A stretch of 64,000 nt of DNA from Pseudomicrostroma phylloplanum (lineage: Eukaryota; Basidiomycota; Exobasidiomycetes; Microstromatales), in assembly GCA_039545275.1 (NCBI GenBank), contig BCHS01000008.1, positions 310,001 through 374,000 of the forward strand. The letters are read 5' to 3'. Below, one piece after another: positions 9,852-21,283 of the stretch (position 1 is the first letter of the stretch; each line of letters opens with the position of its first letter). The notes under the pieces were generated by a model, which saw only the letters and a program-made list of their open reading frames with translations, made no database searches and had not been told where the DNA came from. The position numbers and the translations under genes are program-made.

Positions 9852-12800
9852 CTAGAAGACCATCCCCCTCCCGCTCACAAACAACCTCCACCTCTCTCCT
9901 GCAACAGCATCACCCCCTCCACCACCTCCGCTACCCAAACCCCACCTCACCACCTGTCGAGCAATCTTCTTCGCCGTAGCCGGCGGCACATTCGAGCTCA
10001 AGGTGAGGTACACCTCATAAGGAGAGGCCGAGTCTGGGTCCACCACCAGAGGGCCAGTCAGGTGGCTCGTAGTGGGCGCTGGCGGAACTTCGATGTAGAA
10101 GGCCTCGTGGGGCGTGCGGAAGTATTGCGAGGTGATATTGGCCTGTGGCAAAAGAGCGCTGGGTATAGTTGCAGGTGTGGCCTCTTCCGATACAGACCCG
10201 TTGTCTTTGGGCGTTGAAGTGGAGGTAGTAGATGGGGTGTCTTCGGCATCTTCGACTGCGGGCTTATCGTCCTCTCCTACGGCGCTGTCGGCTATGTCAG
10301 TGGCCGTCTCACCTTCAGGTACGACGACTGCTTTCTTCTCGGCCGCTGCTGATCGCGTCGCCTCCCCAGAAGGGTTGACCTTTCCCTTTCTCGTTTTCTT
10401 GCCGCTTTTACCCATCTTGGCCCCAAGGATGCTCAGCTCTCTAGCTCGAGCATACGTCTTTCTAACTCTATCCCTCGCCAAGACGGACTCATGACTGTCT
10501 CCCGCATACGGCTCGATCCATTCAGACCAGACAATCTGCAGGTCATCCTTCTTCTTGAGGACAAAGTGTCGCAGTCCCGGCAGACGCAGAGAGTCTGGCG
10601 AGATGGGGGCTTGCGTCAAGGCGTGAGAGAGGGAGGCCAGAGGTGAAGGGGGTAGGCTCAAAGCCTTAACTACTCCGTCCCTCCAGATTCCAATCTCATC
10701 GAAGCTCTCTCGATCGGCGGTCACAATCACGAGGGCACATTCCGCCTTGCGCTTGCCGTCCTTGACATGTACGGAAGAGCCATCTTCATCTTCTTGCCGA
10801 TCGGTCCTCTTCTCGTGTTGTTGTGGATCTCCGTGCAGCCAAGAGATGTGAGCCTGGACCATGCCCTGAGGTGCGAACCTCGGCAAGCAAATCGGGATCC
10901 AGTTCACGGTCCCTGGCTCGCGTTGTGTTCGCCGGCTCATACCGACGATGGTGTTCATCAACAAGTGAAGATCAAGCGGGTAAGCTGACAGTCTCCTGGG
11001 CCTGAGCATCGTGATGAGCTGTCCGTCTGCAGTGATCAGCAAGATGTATAGGAGATCCTTCGGTCGTGCAGGAATCTTGAACTCCAACTTGAGTTTCGCA
11101 GGGTCTAAGTCGGCCTTGAGAGAATTCGATAGAGACTGATGAGTATCGCCGTTTGGGCTCTCTGGAGCATGCAAAGGGCTTGATCTTCCGCTCTCTCCAG
11201 CCAGCACTCTGCTCAGCGGACGGTTCTCCCATCTCTCGAGACTCAGGCAGCTTCCCAGATCTTCTCTGAGCTTCAGGTCGAGCCTGGTCGGTCTCAAACA
11301 GATCCCTCCTCCGCCACCAGCGCCCAAGATGAGACCGAAGTCGACTTGACATCTGGCGACCAATGAGGAGAGGATACCATCTGTACCTTCGAGCATCCTT
11401 CGAAGATCAAAATTGTGACCACGGGCGAAGAGTCCCTTGAGCTGCGACTCGGAGATGAGGGAGATCAGTCCAGCATGGAGAACCTCGAGATGGGCTTTCA
11501 GGACCGTTGCAGAGTCAGAGTAGATCTGGCCACCGTCATGCCATGTAGACGTCACAGCAAGGTAGAGCGGCCCTCGCATCAGGAAGACAACTCGACTCGA
11601 GGATCTGGGCAGCTGTAGGATCTCGATGGATTTGCTCTCGAGTACTGCGAGACCTTTGTCGAAGTAATTAGAGATCAAGGCTTGCAGAACGCCCACTTGC
11701 ACAGCACTGTCCTCTTCATCCTCGTCTGATGCGACTTCATCTCTCTTGCGAGCTGCATCCTCTTGGGCGCGGGCCTCGCTGTCCTCCTTGTCTGATTGAG
11801 CTAGCTTCTCGGTCCGACCTTCGCTACCTTCCGGTAGTTCCGTCCTCTGCCGATCACGCTCCCTCTCTGCGTGTCGCAGAGCCTTGAGCCTAGCCCTGGC
11901 TGCGTCTTCCCTCTCCAGCTTCCGGGCTGCCAGATGGGATAGGAATACAGGCTTTCCGGCTTGGGTCAAGATGAAGTATCTCCTCTCCGGTAGCGTCTCG
12001 CAGGTTGGGGGATCGCAGGCTCCAGGAAGTGCCTCGACATAGTCAAAAGTACTTAGCCCTTTGATGCTTGGGGAAGAGCTTCGCGAATCAGACAAAGAGT
12101 CTGCCTCCTGCGCAAGGCGAGCAGGCACCAGACTCTCTTCAGCCTGCCTACCTCTTTCTCCTGCCGTTCGCTTGTCTGCAACCTTGGCCTTATCCCTCTT
12201 CTGCTGTAACCGTGTCTGTGCAGCTCTTCTTCTCTCTTCGTTCTTTGCACCTATGCGTAATGTGTCGGCGGCAGACTTAGCCATCGCAGCATCGTCATCG
12301 TCGTCGCTCTCTGTGACTGAGCGTGGGCGGGACGGGCGGACTTCAGCTTGGGATGCTGTCGCAGACTCTCGCTCCTTGCCAGACCCGCGAAAGGGGTTCG
12401 TCGTGAGAGCGCTACCCCAGCCGGCAGCAGTGCTAGAGCTCTGCTTGAAGAATGACAGAGAGCCACTGGCGGCTCGAGAAGTCCAGCTGGTCCAGCCTGA
12501 CCCCTTGGGCTCCTCAGTCTCCGTATCCTCTGGCTGATCGGGCGATGTAGATACATCTTCTTTGGCACTGCCGGCATCTTGCTCCTCACTGGGGTGCGTC
12601 ACTTCGATCTGGACTCGAGGAGGACCAGATAGTGCCCGGCTCCCTGAGCCCTCGACTTGGTTGTCAACGATCTGGCTCTCCTCGCCCGCCCCATCTGCGA
12701 TGGTGGCCTTCATATCAGGGGGTCCATCATTCTGCTGCGCCTTTTCGGTCTCCGTCTCAGCCGGAGCAAGCGTAGTATCCATGGCCGACCCCAGTCTGAG

Positions 12801-13172
12801 ACTGAGCTTTGCTGGCCTCTCCTCCTTGCTCGTCCCTTCCAGAGTCTCATTGACAGCCTCCTCCTCCTCTATCAGCCGGCTGCCGCTCAGGGAGTACTTG
12901 GAGCCATCCTCGGTGGAGATGCTGGGAGAGGCCAGAGGGGTACTACTAGAGCTGGAGCTGGACGCCTCGGCGAGCGCAAGACTTTTCGACGTCTCGGTGA
13001 GAGCTGCTGACTTGCGTGGGGATAGCGTGGCCAGGAAGTGAGGAGCTGCGAGAGAAGGGCCGTGAATGCTCTGGGGACGAGGCGAGACGGAGCGGGAGAT
13101 GACGAGTGGGGCTGGATTAGCCTTTGCTGGCAGGTGAGGCGAGGCAGAGGATGATGAATGAGGGGAGGCCAT
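9852..13172 (-). CDS. MON1: Vacuolar fusion protein MON1 (Rab7 exchange factor subunit)
   Basis: Single exon, 1106 residues. With CCZ1, MON1 forms the guanine-nucleotide exchange factor that loads Rab7/Ypt7 on late endosomes and autophagosomes. Longin-type family blocks are clear: RRYFILTQAGKPVF (about residue 400), VGVLQALISNYFDKG (about 491), RVVFLMRGPLYLAVTS (about 520), GHNFDLRRMLEGTDG (about 590) and an FRTPHEAFYIEVPP block near the C-terminus. The first 370 residues are Ser/Glu-rich and look disordered; a charged Arg/Glu helix splits the first longin domain. Many MON1 proteins have 500-700 residues, so this one is long because of such insertions. The frame is open to 13253, but the first ATG is at 13172, which I took as the start. 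Confidence 0.92.
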   Translation of the reverse strand: MASPHSSSSASPHLPAKANPAPLVISRSVSPRPQSIHGPSLAAPHFLATLSPRKSAALTETSKSLALAEASSSSSSSTPLASPSISTEDGSKYSLSGSRLIEEEEAVNETLEGTSKEERPAKLSLRLGSAMDTTLAPAETETEKAQQNDGPPDMKATIADGAGEESQIVDNQVEGSGSRALSGPPRVQIEVTHPSEEQDAGSAKEDVSTSPDQPEDTETEEPKGSGWTSWTSRAASGSLSFFKQSSSTAAGWGSALTTNPFRGSGKERESATASQAEVRPSRPRSVTESDDDDDAAMAKSAADTLRIGAKNEERRRAAQTRLQQKRDKAKVADKRTAGERGRQAEESLVPARLAQEADSLSDSRSSSPSIKGLSTFDYVEALPGACDPPTCETLPERRYFILTQAGKPVFLSHLAARKLEREDAARARLKALRHAERERDRQRTELPEGSEGRTEKLAQSDKEDSEARAQEDAARKRDEVASDEDEEDSAVQVGVLQALISNYFDKGLAVLESKSIEILQLPRSSSRVVFLMRGPLYLAVTSTWHDGGQIYSDSATVLKAHLEVLHAGLISLISESQLKGLFARGHNFDLRRMLEGTDGILSSLVARCQVDFGLILGAGGGGGICLRPTRLDLKLREDLGSCLSLERWENRPLSRVLAGESGRSSPLHAPESPNGDTHQSLSNSLKADLDPAKLKLEFKIPARPKDLLYILLITADGQLITMLRPRRLSAYPLDLHLLMNTIVGMSRRTQREPGTVNWIPICLPRFAPQGMVQAHISWLHGDPQQHEKRTDRQEDEDGSSVHVKDGKRKAECALVIVTADRESFDEIGIWRDGVVKALSLPPSPLASLSHALTQAPISPDSLRLPGLRHFVLKKKDDLQIVWSEWIEPYAGDSHESVLARDRVRKTYARARELSILGAKMGKSGKKTRKGKVNPSGEATRSAAAEKKAVVVPEGETATDIADSAVGEDDKPAVEDAEDTPSTTSTSTPKDNGSVSEEATPATIPSALLPQANITSQYFRTPHEAFYIEVPPAPTTSHLTGPLVVDPDSASPYEVYLTLSSNVPPATAKKIARQVVRWGLGSGGGGGGDAVAGERWRLFVSGRGMVF

Positions 13173-13400
13173 CACTCCGTCCTTCGAGGGACTGACAGTA
13201 CGAGCCAGGAGAAGGTCAAGAGGAATACGGAGGGAGGGAGCAGCGGCAGACAAACAGGGTCAAAGGAGTGGATGGCCATCACATTTCCCCGCCGCGGACG
13301 GATCAGCCAATTTCCACAATCGGCACGGAAGATCCGGATTTCTGTTTTGTCTGCAACGCTCCCATCGAATCGCAGCCTGCACCCAGGATAGCGCTTCACC

Positions 13401-15052
13401 CTAGAACCAATCGCCATCAAGAGCATCGGGGGGATTCTGACCTTCGATACCTATTTCCTTCAATACATCGCTGTTTGACAGCGAGCTGGCATCTTGAGCT
13501 GCAGCAGTCAAAAGAGACAAAGGCGATCAGCGGTCAGCTCAGCTTCTGTCCGACGCGTGCCCGCTGAACACTCACAAGCCAGCTTCTCGAGTGTCTTTTG
13601 TTGGGTGTCACCAACGGCCACAGCATCCTCAGTCTCCTGCTCTCGCTTCTTGATCATCAGCAGCTCGACTCCAGCTCGGTCCAGCTGATCCAGATTCTCG
13701 GGTCGGGCGTAGTTGGTACCCTTCGACTCGGCATTGCCGCCGAAGGTGTCCTGAAGCTCGCCATCGCTCAGCTGCGCACGGGAGGAAGGGTCCAGTCCGG
13801 CGGGAGGGGCGCCAGCACCAGTAGACGGCAGAGTGGGGTTCCTCATCTGGAGCAAGACGCTGCTCTCCTTGTGCAAGCCCAGCTCCGTCTGCACATCGCC
13901 AAAGTCCTTGTCGTCATGAGGATGACTGAGCGCATACGAAAGGCGGACTTGTCTCGAAGAAGGTGGCTCTGTCTGCGAGACTGAGATCACATACCAGCCA
14001 CGTCCGACTGGACGCGCAGCCTGAACTACCCTGTCACCAGAAGTCTTGGTGGAGTAGCGACTCTCGGCAAGCCCCGCCTTGAGCGAATCGAAAGAGGGCT
14101 TCACATCGGAGACTACTGCCCAGATACTGAACAAATGCATGCCAACGAAGTCAGCCTCAGCCACAAGCCTCGCAGATCCCGATATCGTGTTTGCACACTC
14201 ACGCTTCGCTAGAATCACCTCCGATGCCTCCTGGAGTATCACCTTGCTTGATTGCTGCATTGGGCTCCGGCAGGCGCTTCTTGCCCAGTCTGATCAAGCG
14301 AGCGCCGACACCACCCTGTCGAGCCATCTCTCCAGTCTGCTCTGACTTGTTCTCCACGCCCTCGGGAGGATTGCTCTTGGCAGGAGCAGTGGAAGAAACC
14401 GAAGCCCGTGGCAAGAGAAGAAGATGGAAGTTTTGCGTATCGTCGATGGACTTTGCAGCTGGCTCATTCGTGTCGGCGGATTGAGCCGGCTGGACCTTGG
14501 GCCTGTAGAAGAAGTAGATACTGCAGACCCCAGGAGGAGTCAGGAGAGCTGAAATGGAAAAAGGCTGAGACTGATCATGTGTACTCACTGCCCTCGCTCC
14601 ATCACGTCCCACTTGACATCATCGCCAGATCCCGAGGTGTCGGTGTCCTTGCCGTCAAGCTTCTTTTCTGTGCCGCTGACCTGCTCTGTGTTTGGCTTAC
14701 TGTCAGCAGCTTCAGCCTCTCCGCCGTCTTCCTTCGTGGCCGAAGCATCCGCTTCCTTCTTCTTTTCAGCGTCATCTTCTACCTTTGCAGCTTTGGCAGG
14801 AGGTGGACCGTCTTTGTTCTCAGCGCTGTGACCATTAGACTCCTTCGGCGCGTCATCTTCGACTGCCTTCGCGTCGTCTTGGCCCTTCTCGGTTTGCTTG
14901 CTGTCGCTCTTGCCGTTGGCGTCGTCCCCCTGCTTTCGCTTAGTGGCGGTGGCTGAGCTGGTATTGATCGAGGTCGAAGTTGAGAGGCTGGCCTCTCCGT
15001 CGCCGCTCTTGTCGACCTGGAGCTTCTGCTGCTGCTTGCGGGTAGTCGGCAT
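13401..15052 (-). CDS. Conserved eukaryotic protein of unknown function (GHIYFFYRPKV family)
   Basis: CDS is complement(join(13401..13498,13576..14126,14203..14520,14589..15052)), 476 residues. Exon 1 is Lys/Glu/Asp/Ala-rich and looks disordered. The first splice rebuilds KWDVMERGHIYFFYRPKV, the hallmark of a family found in fungi and plants without a proven role. Fungal members are often labelled 'BTB domain transcription factor', but I see no BTB fold. Further conserved-looking blocks are QNFHLLLLPR, GARLIRLGKKRLP and GRGWYVISV. All donors are GTGAGT. The last intron (13499-13575) is inferred from a CTGAC branch and a TTTGACTGCTGCAG acceptor; without it the protein would instead end at 13508. 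A TATATATA at 15064-15071 is too close to the ATG to be its TATA box. Confidence 0.75.
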
Positions 15053-15638
15053 GATAGTGGCGCTATATATAGACTGCGATGTGGTGATATATGCTAGTGA
15101 TGAGGGGAAGCGTGACCTTCCTCGGTGTGAAGGACGTACGCGAGGTGCGCCTTCTTCCGACTCTGGCGAGGCGTGTGGAGGTGTGGAGATGCAGTGCAGG
15201 CGTAAGCAGACACGGTGAAAATAGTCGATAGACTTCACATCAAGCGCTACAACGTCAAGGAAATGATATTTTGCTCGTTGCTCATTCTGCACAAGGTTTC
15301 CGTGTGGCTTCGTAGGACAAAAGGATCAGCTTCGCGATGTGAGCGGCGGTGCGAGCTGTAAGGCCCCGGGGCGGGTAAGACGCGTCGAGGGTGGTGTTCG
15401 AGTAAATTGGCACAGAGCGATTGGGCGGAGCTTCAAATGTCAGCATGGATCAGATGGCGGGCGACGAGGCTCACCTCATGTCATACCCGGCTTCTTTCTC
15501 AAGCAAGCGCCTCGCCATCCCCCCTGTGTTCCTCTTGACCATCAGCAGCAGCAGCATTCGTACGGGGATCCATTCGATAGTGGGCCTTACTACCTAGCTG
15601 CCTCTCTGTGCTCGCCCTGTGCGGCCTGATTTGCCACG
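15053..15638. promoter_or_regulatory. Divergent promoter region between the 13401-15052 gene and DDB1
   Basis: 586 bp between two head-to-head start codons, so it must hold both promoters and leaders. I see no convincing TATA box at a suitable distance and no protein-coding signal of its own. Confidence 0.6.
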
Positions 15639-18600
15639 ATGCAAGTCGTCACTCATCTCCACAAGCCTTCTACACAGCTTCAGTCCGCCGTCCTTTCCAC
15701 CTTCCTCGACGCTCATCACCCGGCCCTCTGCATCGTAAAGCACAGCTCCCTCGAGTTCCTCCTCCTACCCTCCGCAGAGAGTAGCCGCCAGGCCAATCAG
15801 GAGCCTTTGGCGAAAATCGCACACGTCGATATCAATGCCCGCATCCTCGCCGTATCACCCTTCGTAGTGCACGGTCAGGAGAGATTAGCAGTACTCACAG
15901 ACCACCATCAGCCCCGCCTCCTGGTCCTCGAAGCTCACCCTTCTGCTTCATATGGGCAAGATGCAGCATTCAAAATCGTATGCAATGCGACTGTGCTCCT
16001 GGACGAGATGGCCAGGCTGCCGGCAGAGCTAGGCCTGGGCGTGTGGACCGTGAGCAATGGTGACCGGCAGGCAGTCCTTGCACACACACACTCCGGCATC
16101 TTGCGAGTTCTGCCTACCTCAGATGTAGATGCAGACCAGCAATCAGAGTATGCGTCCAAGATCTTCTCTGCAAGGTAGGTACGGCGAGACTTCCACGACA
16201 TCTGGCCACTCTCGCTTATGATAGTCTCCCCCCCTCGATCTTCTCCACCAGGCTACCACATCCCACAATCCTGTCACTCGCCGCAGTCGATCGTCCTCAG
16301 AGCGAAGACCTCACCGTTGCGCTCCTTTCTATCTCTTCCACTCCTTCGAGCTTGCCAGGACTAGGTTCGCAATGCCTGCCAGTGCTGTCATTTCACTCGA
16401 TTGACGAGGCCAAGCACGAACTCGTACCTCTACCATGGGGCGGCCCAGATCGCAAGGTGCCACCTTTGATCGAGGAGTTCAAAGCTGGAACATCTGGCGC
16501 TGAAGCCAGCGGTAGCGGCAATCCACCGGCGAGGGGCAATGGGCCTCAAGCCAAAGGCAAGACGCTTACGCCAGAAGAGATCCGGGCTCGGGAGCAGAAG
16601 CTGGCCAAATCAGCATTGGGTCGCTCGCATGTTCAGCTGCCGTTCGCAGATGCTCTGGGAGCTCACCTCATTACCCCGTTGCCTGCAAGCGCTGGTGGCG
16701 GTGTCATTGTCTGGAGCGAGACTTCGGTCCTTGTTGTCCCACCACCGGCACCGCAAGGGGAGAGTGAGGGTCAGGACGCAGGTCCGGGAAGTCCAGTGAC
16801 CGCCCGAGGCAAGCGGAGGAAGGCAAGCATCACTTCGCCTGGAGAGCGTCGAGCTAGTCAGAGCTCTGCAAAGGGCGTTCCACCGCTCTCAAGCTCAAGC
16901 AGTGGCTCAGCTCTCTCGACTTCGCCAGATACAGCCATGGCGGCCGGGTCTCCTTCTTCTCAGGCCAATGAGCACGGCAAAAGGCGCAGAAGCTCGGCGA
17001 GAAAGGGCTCCATCTCGATCGCTGCAGGCTCTCAGCTGGAGCCTCTCGATACTTTGCCCACTACCCCTTCTGAGTCGAGGAGCAAAATGCTACGCCTAGT
17101 CCTCCCTCGACCAGTCCAGATCACTTCAGCAGAGATCGTCAAGGAAGGCGATGAGGCAGTAGTACCGAACCAGACGGGTGGGAGAGCGACTCTCAGCGTT
17201 CTGTTCGCTACAATGGCCGGCTCGTTGAACATGCTGGAGATTTCGTTAAGCCGTCAAGACAAGAGTGAATCATGGCGTCCGAGGTCTATGAAGGCGACCA
17301 GGATTGGTGCTACGCCTCGCACATCGGGTCCTGGCTCCCTCACCTATCTCGGAGAGGGCTATGTCCACGCTGCTAGTGCCAGCGGCGACTCCTCCATTGT
17401 CCAGCTTGTGCCGGAATCTAGTGGCGGTCAGATTGAGACCTCGAATGATACCATCGACGATGTTGAGATGGTCAGTCCTCCCGTATCGCCAATCAAGGCA
17501 TCTTCCCAGCGCAAGCTTTCAGCGAGTGCGGGGCCAAGCATCTCAACCGCTTTAGCGCACTCCCAGGCGCTTGCCCAAGACAAGTTCGATGCCGACGTGC
17601 CCAGCTCTACAACAGTCACGATGCGTTCCGTCATGACTTTCCCGTCTTTGGCTCCGCTGCTTGACTTCATCATCGATGGTGACGCCAACGCTCCCTCCGG
17701 TGGCACACAAGCAAGGATCATCGCTGCTTGCGGCAGCGGACCTGATGGAGCGATCGCTGTGGTCAAGAATGGAGTGAGCATGGAGGAGCTGGGTTCATTG
17801 GGCGTAGGCGATGTTCGCAAGCTCTGGGGTGTCGATCTTGGTGGAGCTGTAGGCGTTGTATGCGGATTTGCCGAACATACACGAGTACTCAGCTTGGGAT
17901 CCGAAGGCATCACAGAGGTGAGCGAATCTACAGGCCTCGATGTATCAGTCAAGACACTCGAGGCAGCAAGCTTGGGATCGGGGCTTTGGGTTCTTGTGAC
18001 CGAGGACAAAGTGTCCGTCATGTCGCCAGGTGGGGCAGGATCAACATGGTCTCCGTCGCAAATGGAAGGCCAGGTGGGCAGCAACACAAAGATCATTGCG
18101 GCCAGCTTTGACTCGACGTCCTCTCAAGTCTTGGTGGCGCTTAAAGGTGGCCATGTCGCTCTGCTCACCATTCAAGGCGATGCTGTGACACTTTCAGCCA
18201 GCGCTTCTCTCACAGGAGAAATTTCCGCCGTCAGTCTCGCACACGGGGTCGCTGCTGTCGGGCAATGGAAGACTAACTCCGTTCGGCTGTTGAGCGTGCC
18301 AGGTTTGGAGGACCTCACGCCCAGCTCGATGGAAGACGAAGAGGGCAATCTTGGTTCCCTTCCTCGAAGTCTCCTGGTGCATTCTTTCGACGAGAACGAT
18401 GGCGATGCTTCACAAAAGCAGCTCTACCTTCTCATTGGTCTCGCTTCTGGAGCTGTCGTTGCTTGCGCTCTCGCCTTGCCTACGGCAGACTCGATCTCGA
18501 AGTCTATCGGCGTCTTTGATAGGAAGAGCTCCGCTCTCGGTCTCCAGCCGATCCGTCTGCTGCCCTTCACTACGACGCAGGGCCGACGAGCTGTCCTTGC

Positions 18601-20329
18601 GATCAACGGGGAGACGCCAACGGTGATCTGGGCGGAGAAGCGTCGCTTGATCTTCTCTGCTGTCAGCTACCCATCTGTCATGGCCGCCGTCTCCATCAGC
18701 ATCCCAGGTGCTGAGCCGACGCTCGCCTTGGCTCTGCCAGACCGCATTCAACTCACGTCCATCAAGGAGATTGGCAAGCTCGAGATCAGCAAGACACACC
18801 TGGGGCTTGACAATCCGACGGCGATTGCCGGACTAGGTCGAGATGACAGGGGCTATCATCGCTACTTTGCTGTTGTCACTACCCCGTTCAGGCCAGAAGG
18901 CAGCTCAACGAGGGAGTCCAGAGCGTCCAAAGTCATTCTCTTTGATAGTCTCACCTGCGAGCGATTGAGCTCTGTCGAGCTAGAGCCTCGAGAGCGTGCT
19001 GGGTGTATTGGCGTGATGCAAGTCAACGGTGCGGAGTACCTGGTCGTCGGCACTGGCTTTGTCGATCCTTACGAGAGTGAGGTATATGCGGGGAGGCTGA
19101 TCGGCTACGCCCTCAAGACTAGCGGTGACAAAGGCGAAGCAGGGCCCGCGCAGCTTGTGCAAGCCTTTGAGAAGCAAGTCGCCGGCAACGTCTACGCTGT
19201 GGCTTCGATTCTGGGCAAGAGACTGGTAGCTGCCATCAACTCAGAAGTGATCAGCTACTCACTCGAAGACTTGCAAGCGTCAAGTGCCAGTGGTGGTCGC
19301 GGAATGGACGTTGACTCTACTGAACCGCAAATGCGACTACGTCAGCACTCTAGGTGGGGATGCGCCTTCATCGCCTGCACCCTCTCTCCCATCGCCGACG
19401 AGCCACAGCGCTTCCTCGTTGGTGACGGCCTACGCTCTCTCTGCGTGCTCCGCCTCGATGCTGCCACAGGTGCCCTGAGCGAGATTGCCCGCGACTGTGA
19501 CCCCTTCTGGACTACGGCGTGCTCTTCGCTGGACTCCAAGTCACAGACCTTCATTGGAGCGGACATCAGCTTCAACCTCTTCACGGCCCAACGCGCCACG
19601 CTTGCTCCGGAGACGAAGCGAAGGATCGAGCGCGAGGCGGAGAAGCGTCGCGAGCGTGCAGAGAGGGGCGAGGGCAATGCGGCTTTGGGTAGCTCGAATG
19701 ATCCCCCTGTGCTGGATGTGGACGATGAGATCGAGGGAGAGTGGAGCCACATCATGGAGAGGAGAGGAGCATGGCACTACGGCGACCTCATCAACCGCTT
19801 CAGAGAGGGGTCCATGGTCGCCAAGCCCAGCAGTGGCGCTGCTTCGGCGAGCTCTGCTAGTGCTTCAACAACGACTCCCACCGCGGTCGCACCGCTCATC
19901 GACCCACGCCTGGTCTTCTGCACCTCGTCCGGCGCACTAGGGATCATCTCCACCCTCGACGAGTCCGCCAGCCAGATCCTCTCCCAGGTAGAACGCAATC
20001 TTCAAGAGTACCTCAGCGCCTCCTCCTTCTCCTCCAGCAGTAGCGGCGGCGCTGTCGGTCCATCCACCTCGCTCGCTCCTCTGGGCGAAATCTCCGCACG
20101 CGAATACCGCACTCTTCGTACCGACCACCGTACCGCCGAGCCCGTGGGCTTCATCGACGGAGATGTCCTCATCGGCTCCTATGCGCTCGGGCTCAGCGAG
20201 GCGCAGAAGATGGACGTGCTCAATGATGTTGCCGGAGGGGAGAGTGGAGCAGGCGTGGGCGTGGGGAAGGTTGAGGCGTCCAAGGAGGTCGTGGATGAGC
20301 TGGTGGCTGGCTTGAGTCGGGTCTGTTGA
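15639..20329 (+). CDS. DDB1: DNA damage-binding protein 1 homologue (CUL4 ligase adaptor)
   Basis: CDS is join(15639..16174,16252..20329), 1537 residues, one 77-bp intron (GTAGGT donor, CCACCAG acceptor). DDB1 is the triple beta-propeller adaptor of CUL4 ubiquitin ligases in DNA repair, replication and chromatin control. The N-terminus resembles DDB1 (HKPSTQLQSAVLSTF, then LCIVKHSSLEFLLL). The C-terminus is diagnostic: EYRTLRTDHRTAEPVGFIDGDVL corresponds to the DDB1 FHTER-KTEPATGFIDGDLI block, and GDLINRFREGSMV to the preceding one. This separates it from the relatives CPSF160/CFT1 and SF3B130/RSE1. Animal DDB1 has about 1140 residues; the extra 400 come mainly from Ser-rich, basic insertions at about residues 290-400 with RGKRRKAS and GKRRRSSARKGS, which look like nuclear-localisation or phosphorylation sites. 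Confidence 0.9.
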
Positions 20330-20560
20330 GAGGCCGTGTGCTAAGGTGTACCTTTTCGGTAGTCGAAGAAAGCTCCTTCCTGTACAGCCCTCTCCTCTGT
20401 GAGAATAGCGCACCTTGCTTCACATCTTCCATCCCATCAAATACGCTTCGTCTCTACTCTTGTCCCCTTGCTTGTTTCATCAGCCAGTGTCTGATACGGG
20501 AGCAAGAGACGTACGTACGTACGCCCGTACGAGAGAATACGTGGGCGAAGAATCGAGCGT

Positions 20561-20585
20561 AGCATAGCATAGCATAGCACAGCAC
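20561..20585. repeat. (AGCAT)n microsatellite
   Basis: Three AGCAT units followed by variant units ending AGCAC. It lies in the convergent spacer, so it probably falls in the 3' UTR of DDB1 or of the opposing gene. Confidence 0.7.
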
Positions 20586-21023
20586 TTTGCTCGCCAGAAG
20601 TGAAAAGGAAAAGATAATTCAGTAAGGTGAGGATTGGGAACCTTCTGTTAAATGTGGTTAGAAAAGGACTGTAGAGCGGTGCGAGGCCGGGCGAGAGGAA
20701 GCGAGGCGAGGCGAGGCGAATGTGATCACGACGACTGCAACGAGATGATCGATAGGATAGGACGCGATGGGTTGGGTTGGGCTGGGATGAAATACGTCGA
20801 GACGGGACGGGTCTGGGGTAAGGGGACGGTGTGACGAGGCCTTCTTCTCCTTCTCCTGTTTCTTTCTCTTCCTAGCTTCTCCTCTCCTCTCTCTGCCCCA
20901 CCTCACCCTCAACTGCTCCCTGCTCAACTGCCGTCCATGTTCTTTTTGTCAACTCGCGTGTGCATTGGTTTGCCTTGCCTCCCCCGCTTTAGAGAAAAAA
21001 AGCCAAGGTGCAATTAGATGAAC

Positions 21024-21059
21024 AGGTAGGTAGGCAGGTAGGTGTAGGTAGGTAGGTGG
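21024..21059. repeat. (TAGG)n-like microsatellite
   Basis: Tandem AGGT units interrupted by AGGC and AGGTGT. It resembles telomere repeat only in GG richness; the fungal TTAGGG unit does not occur. Confidence 0.7.
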
Positions 21060-21283
21060 CCCCTCCCCTTTTCGGAAATCGGAAAAAAGTTAACTGGATG
21101 GATAAGAATGTCTCCCTCTCTCTTCTCCCTCTCTCTGTGGGCCCCTCCCTTGTCCCTCCCTTCTCCTTTGAACCTTGCCATTTCGAAAGAACCGGAACTG
21201 ATGTCGATGTGTGTGGGTGAGATATTTTTTGGAGCGAAGCCGAGAGTCAGAAGCCAAATAGGTTGAAAGGTTCTTTGGTCTCT

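Larger units (their letters stand above)
20330..21283. other. Convergent spacer rich in short tandem repeats
   Basis: 954 bp between the ends of DDB1 (+) and the STM1-like gene (-). It carries several degenerate microsatellites: CGTA units at 20509-20523, AGCAT/AGCAC units at 20561-20585, GCGAG units at 20701-20719, GGGTT-like units at 20769-20785, and AGGT/TAGG units at 21024-21059. There are long pyrimidine runs at 20840-20930 and 21110-21170. I find no supported gene here. Confidence 0.65.

Noticed and set aside
15064..15071. TATATATA as a TATA box
   Set aside because: Only 12 bp upstream of the minus-strand ATG, so a transcript start placed by it would fall inside the coding region; far from DDB1.
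21024..21059. Interstitial telomere repeat
   Set aside because: Units are TAGG/AGGT, not TTAGGG; a simple microsatellite explains them.
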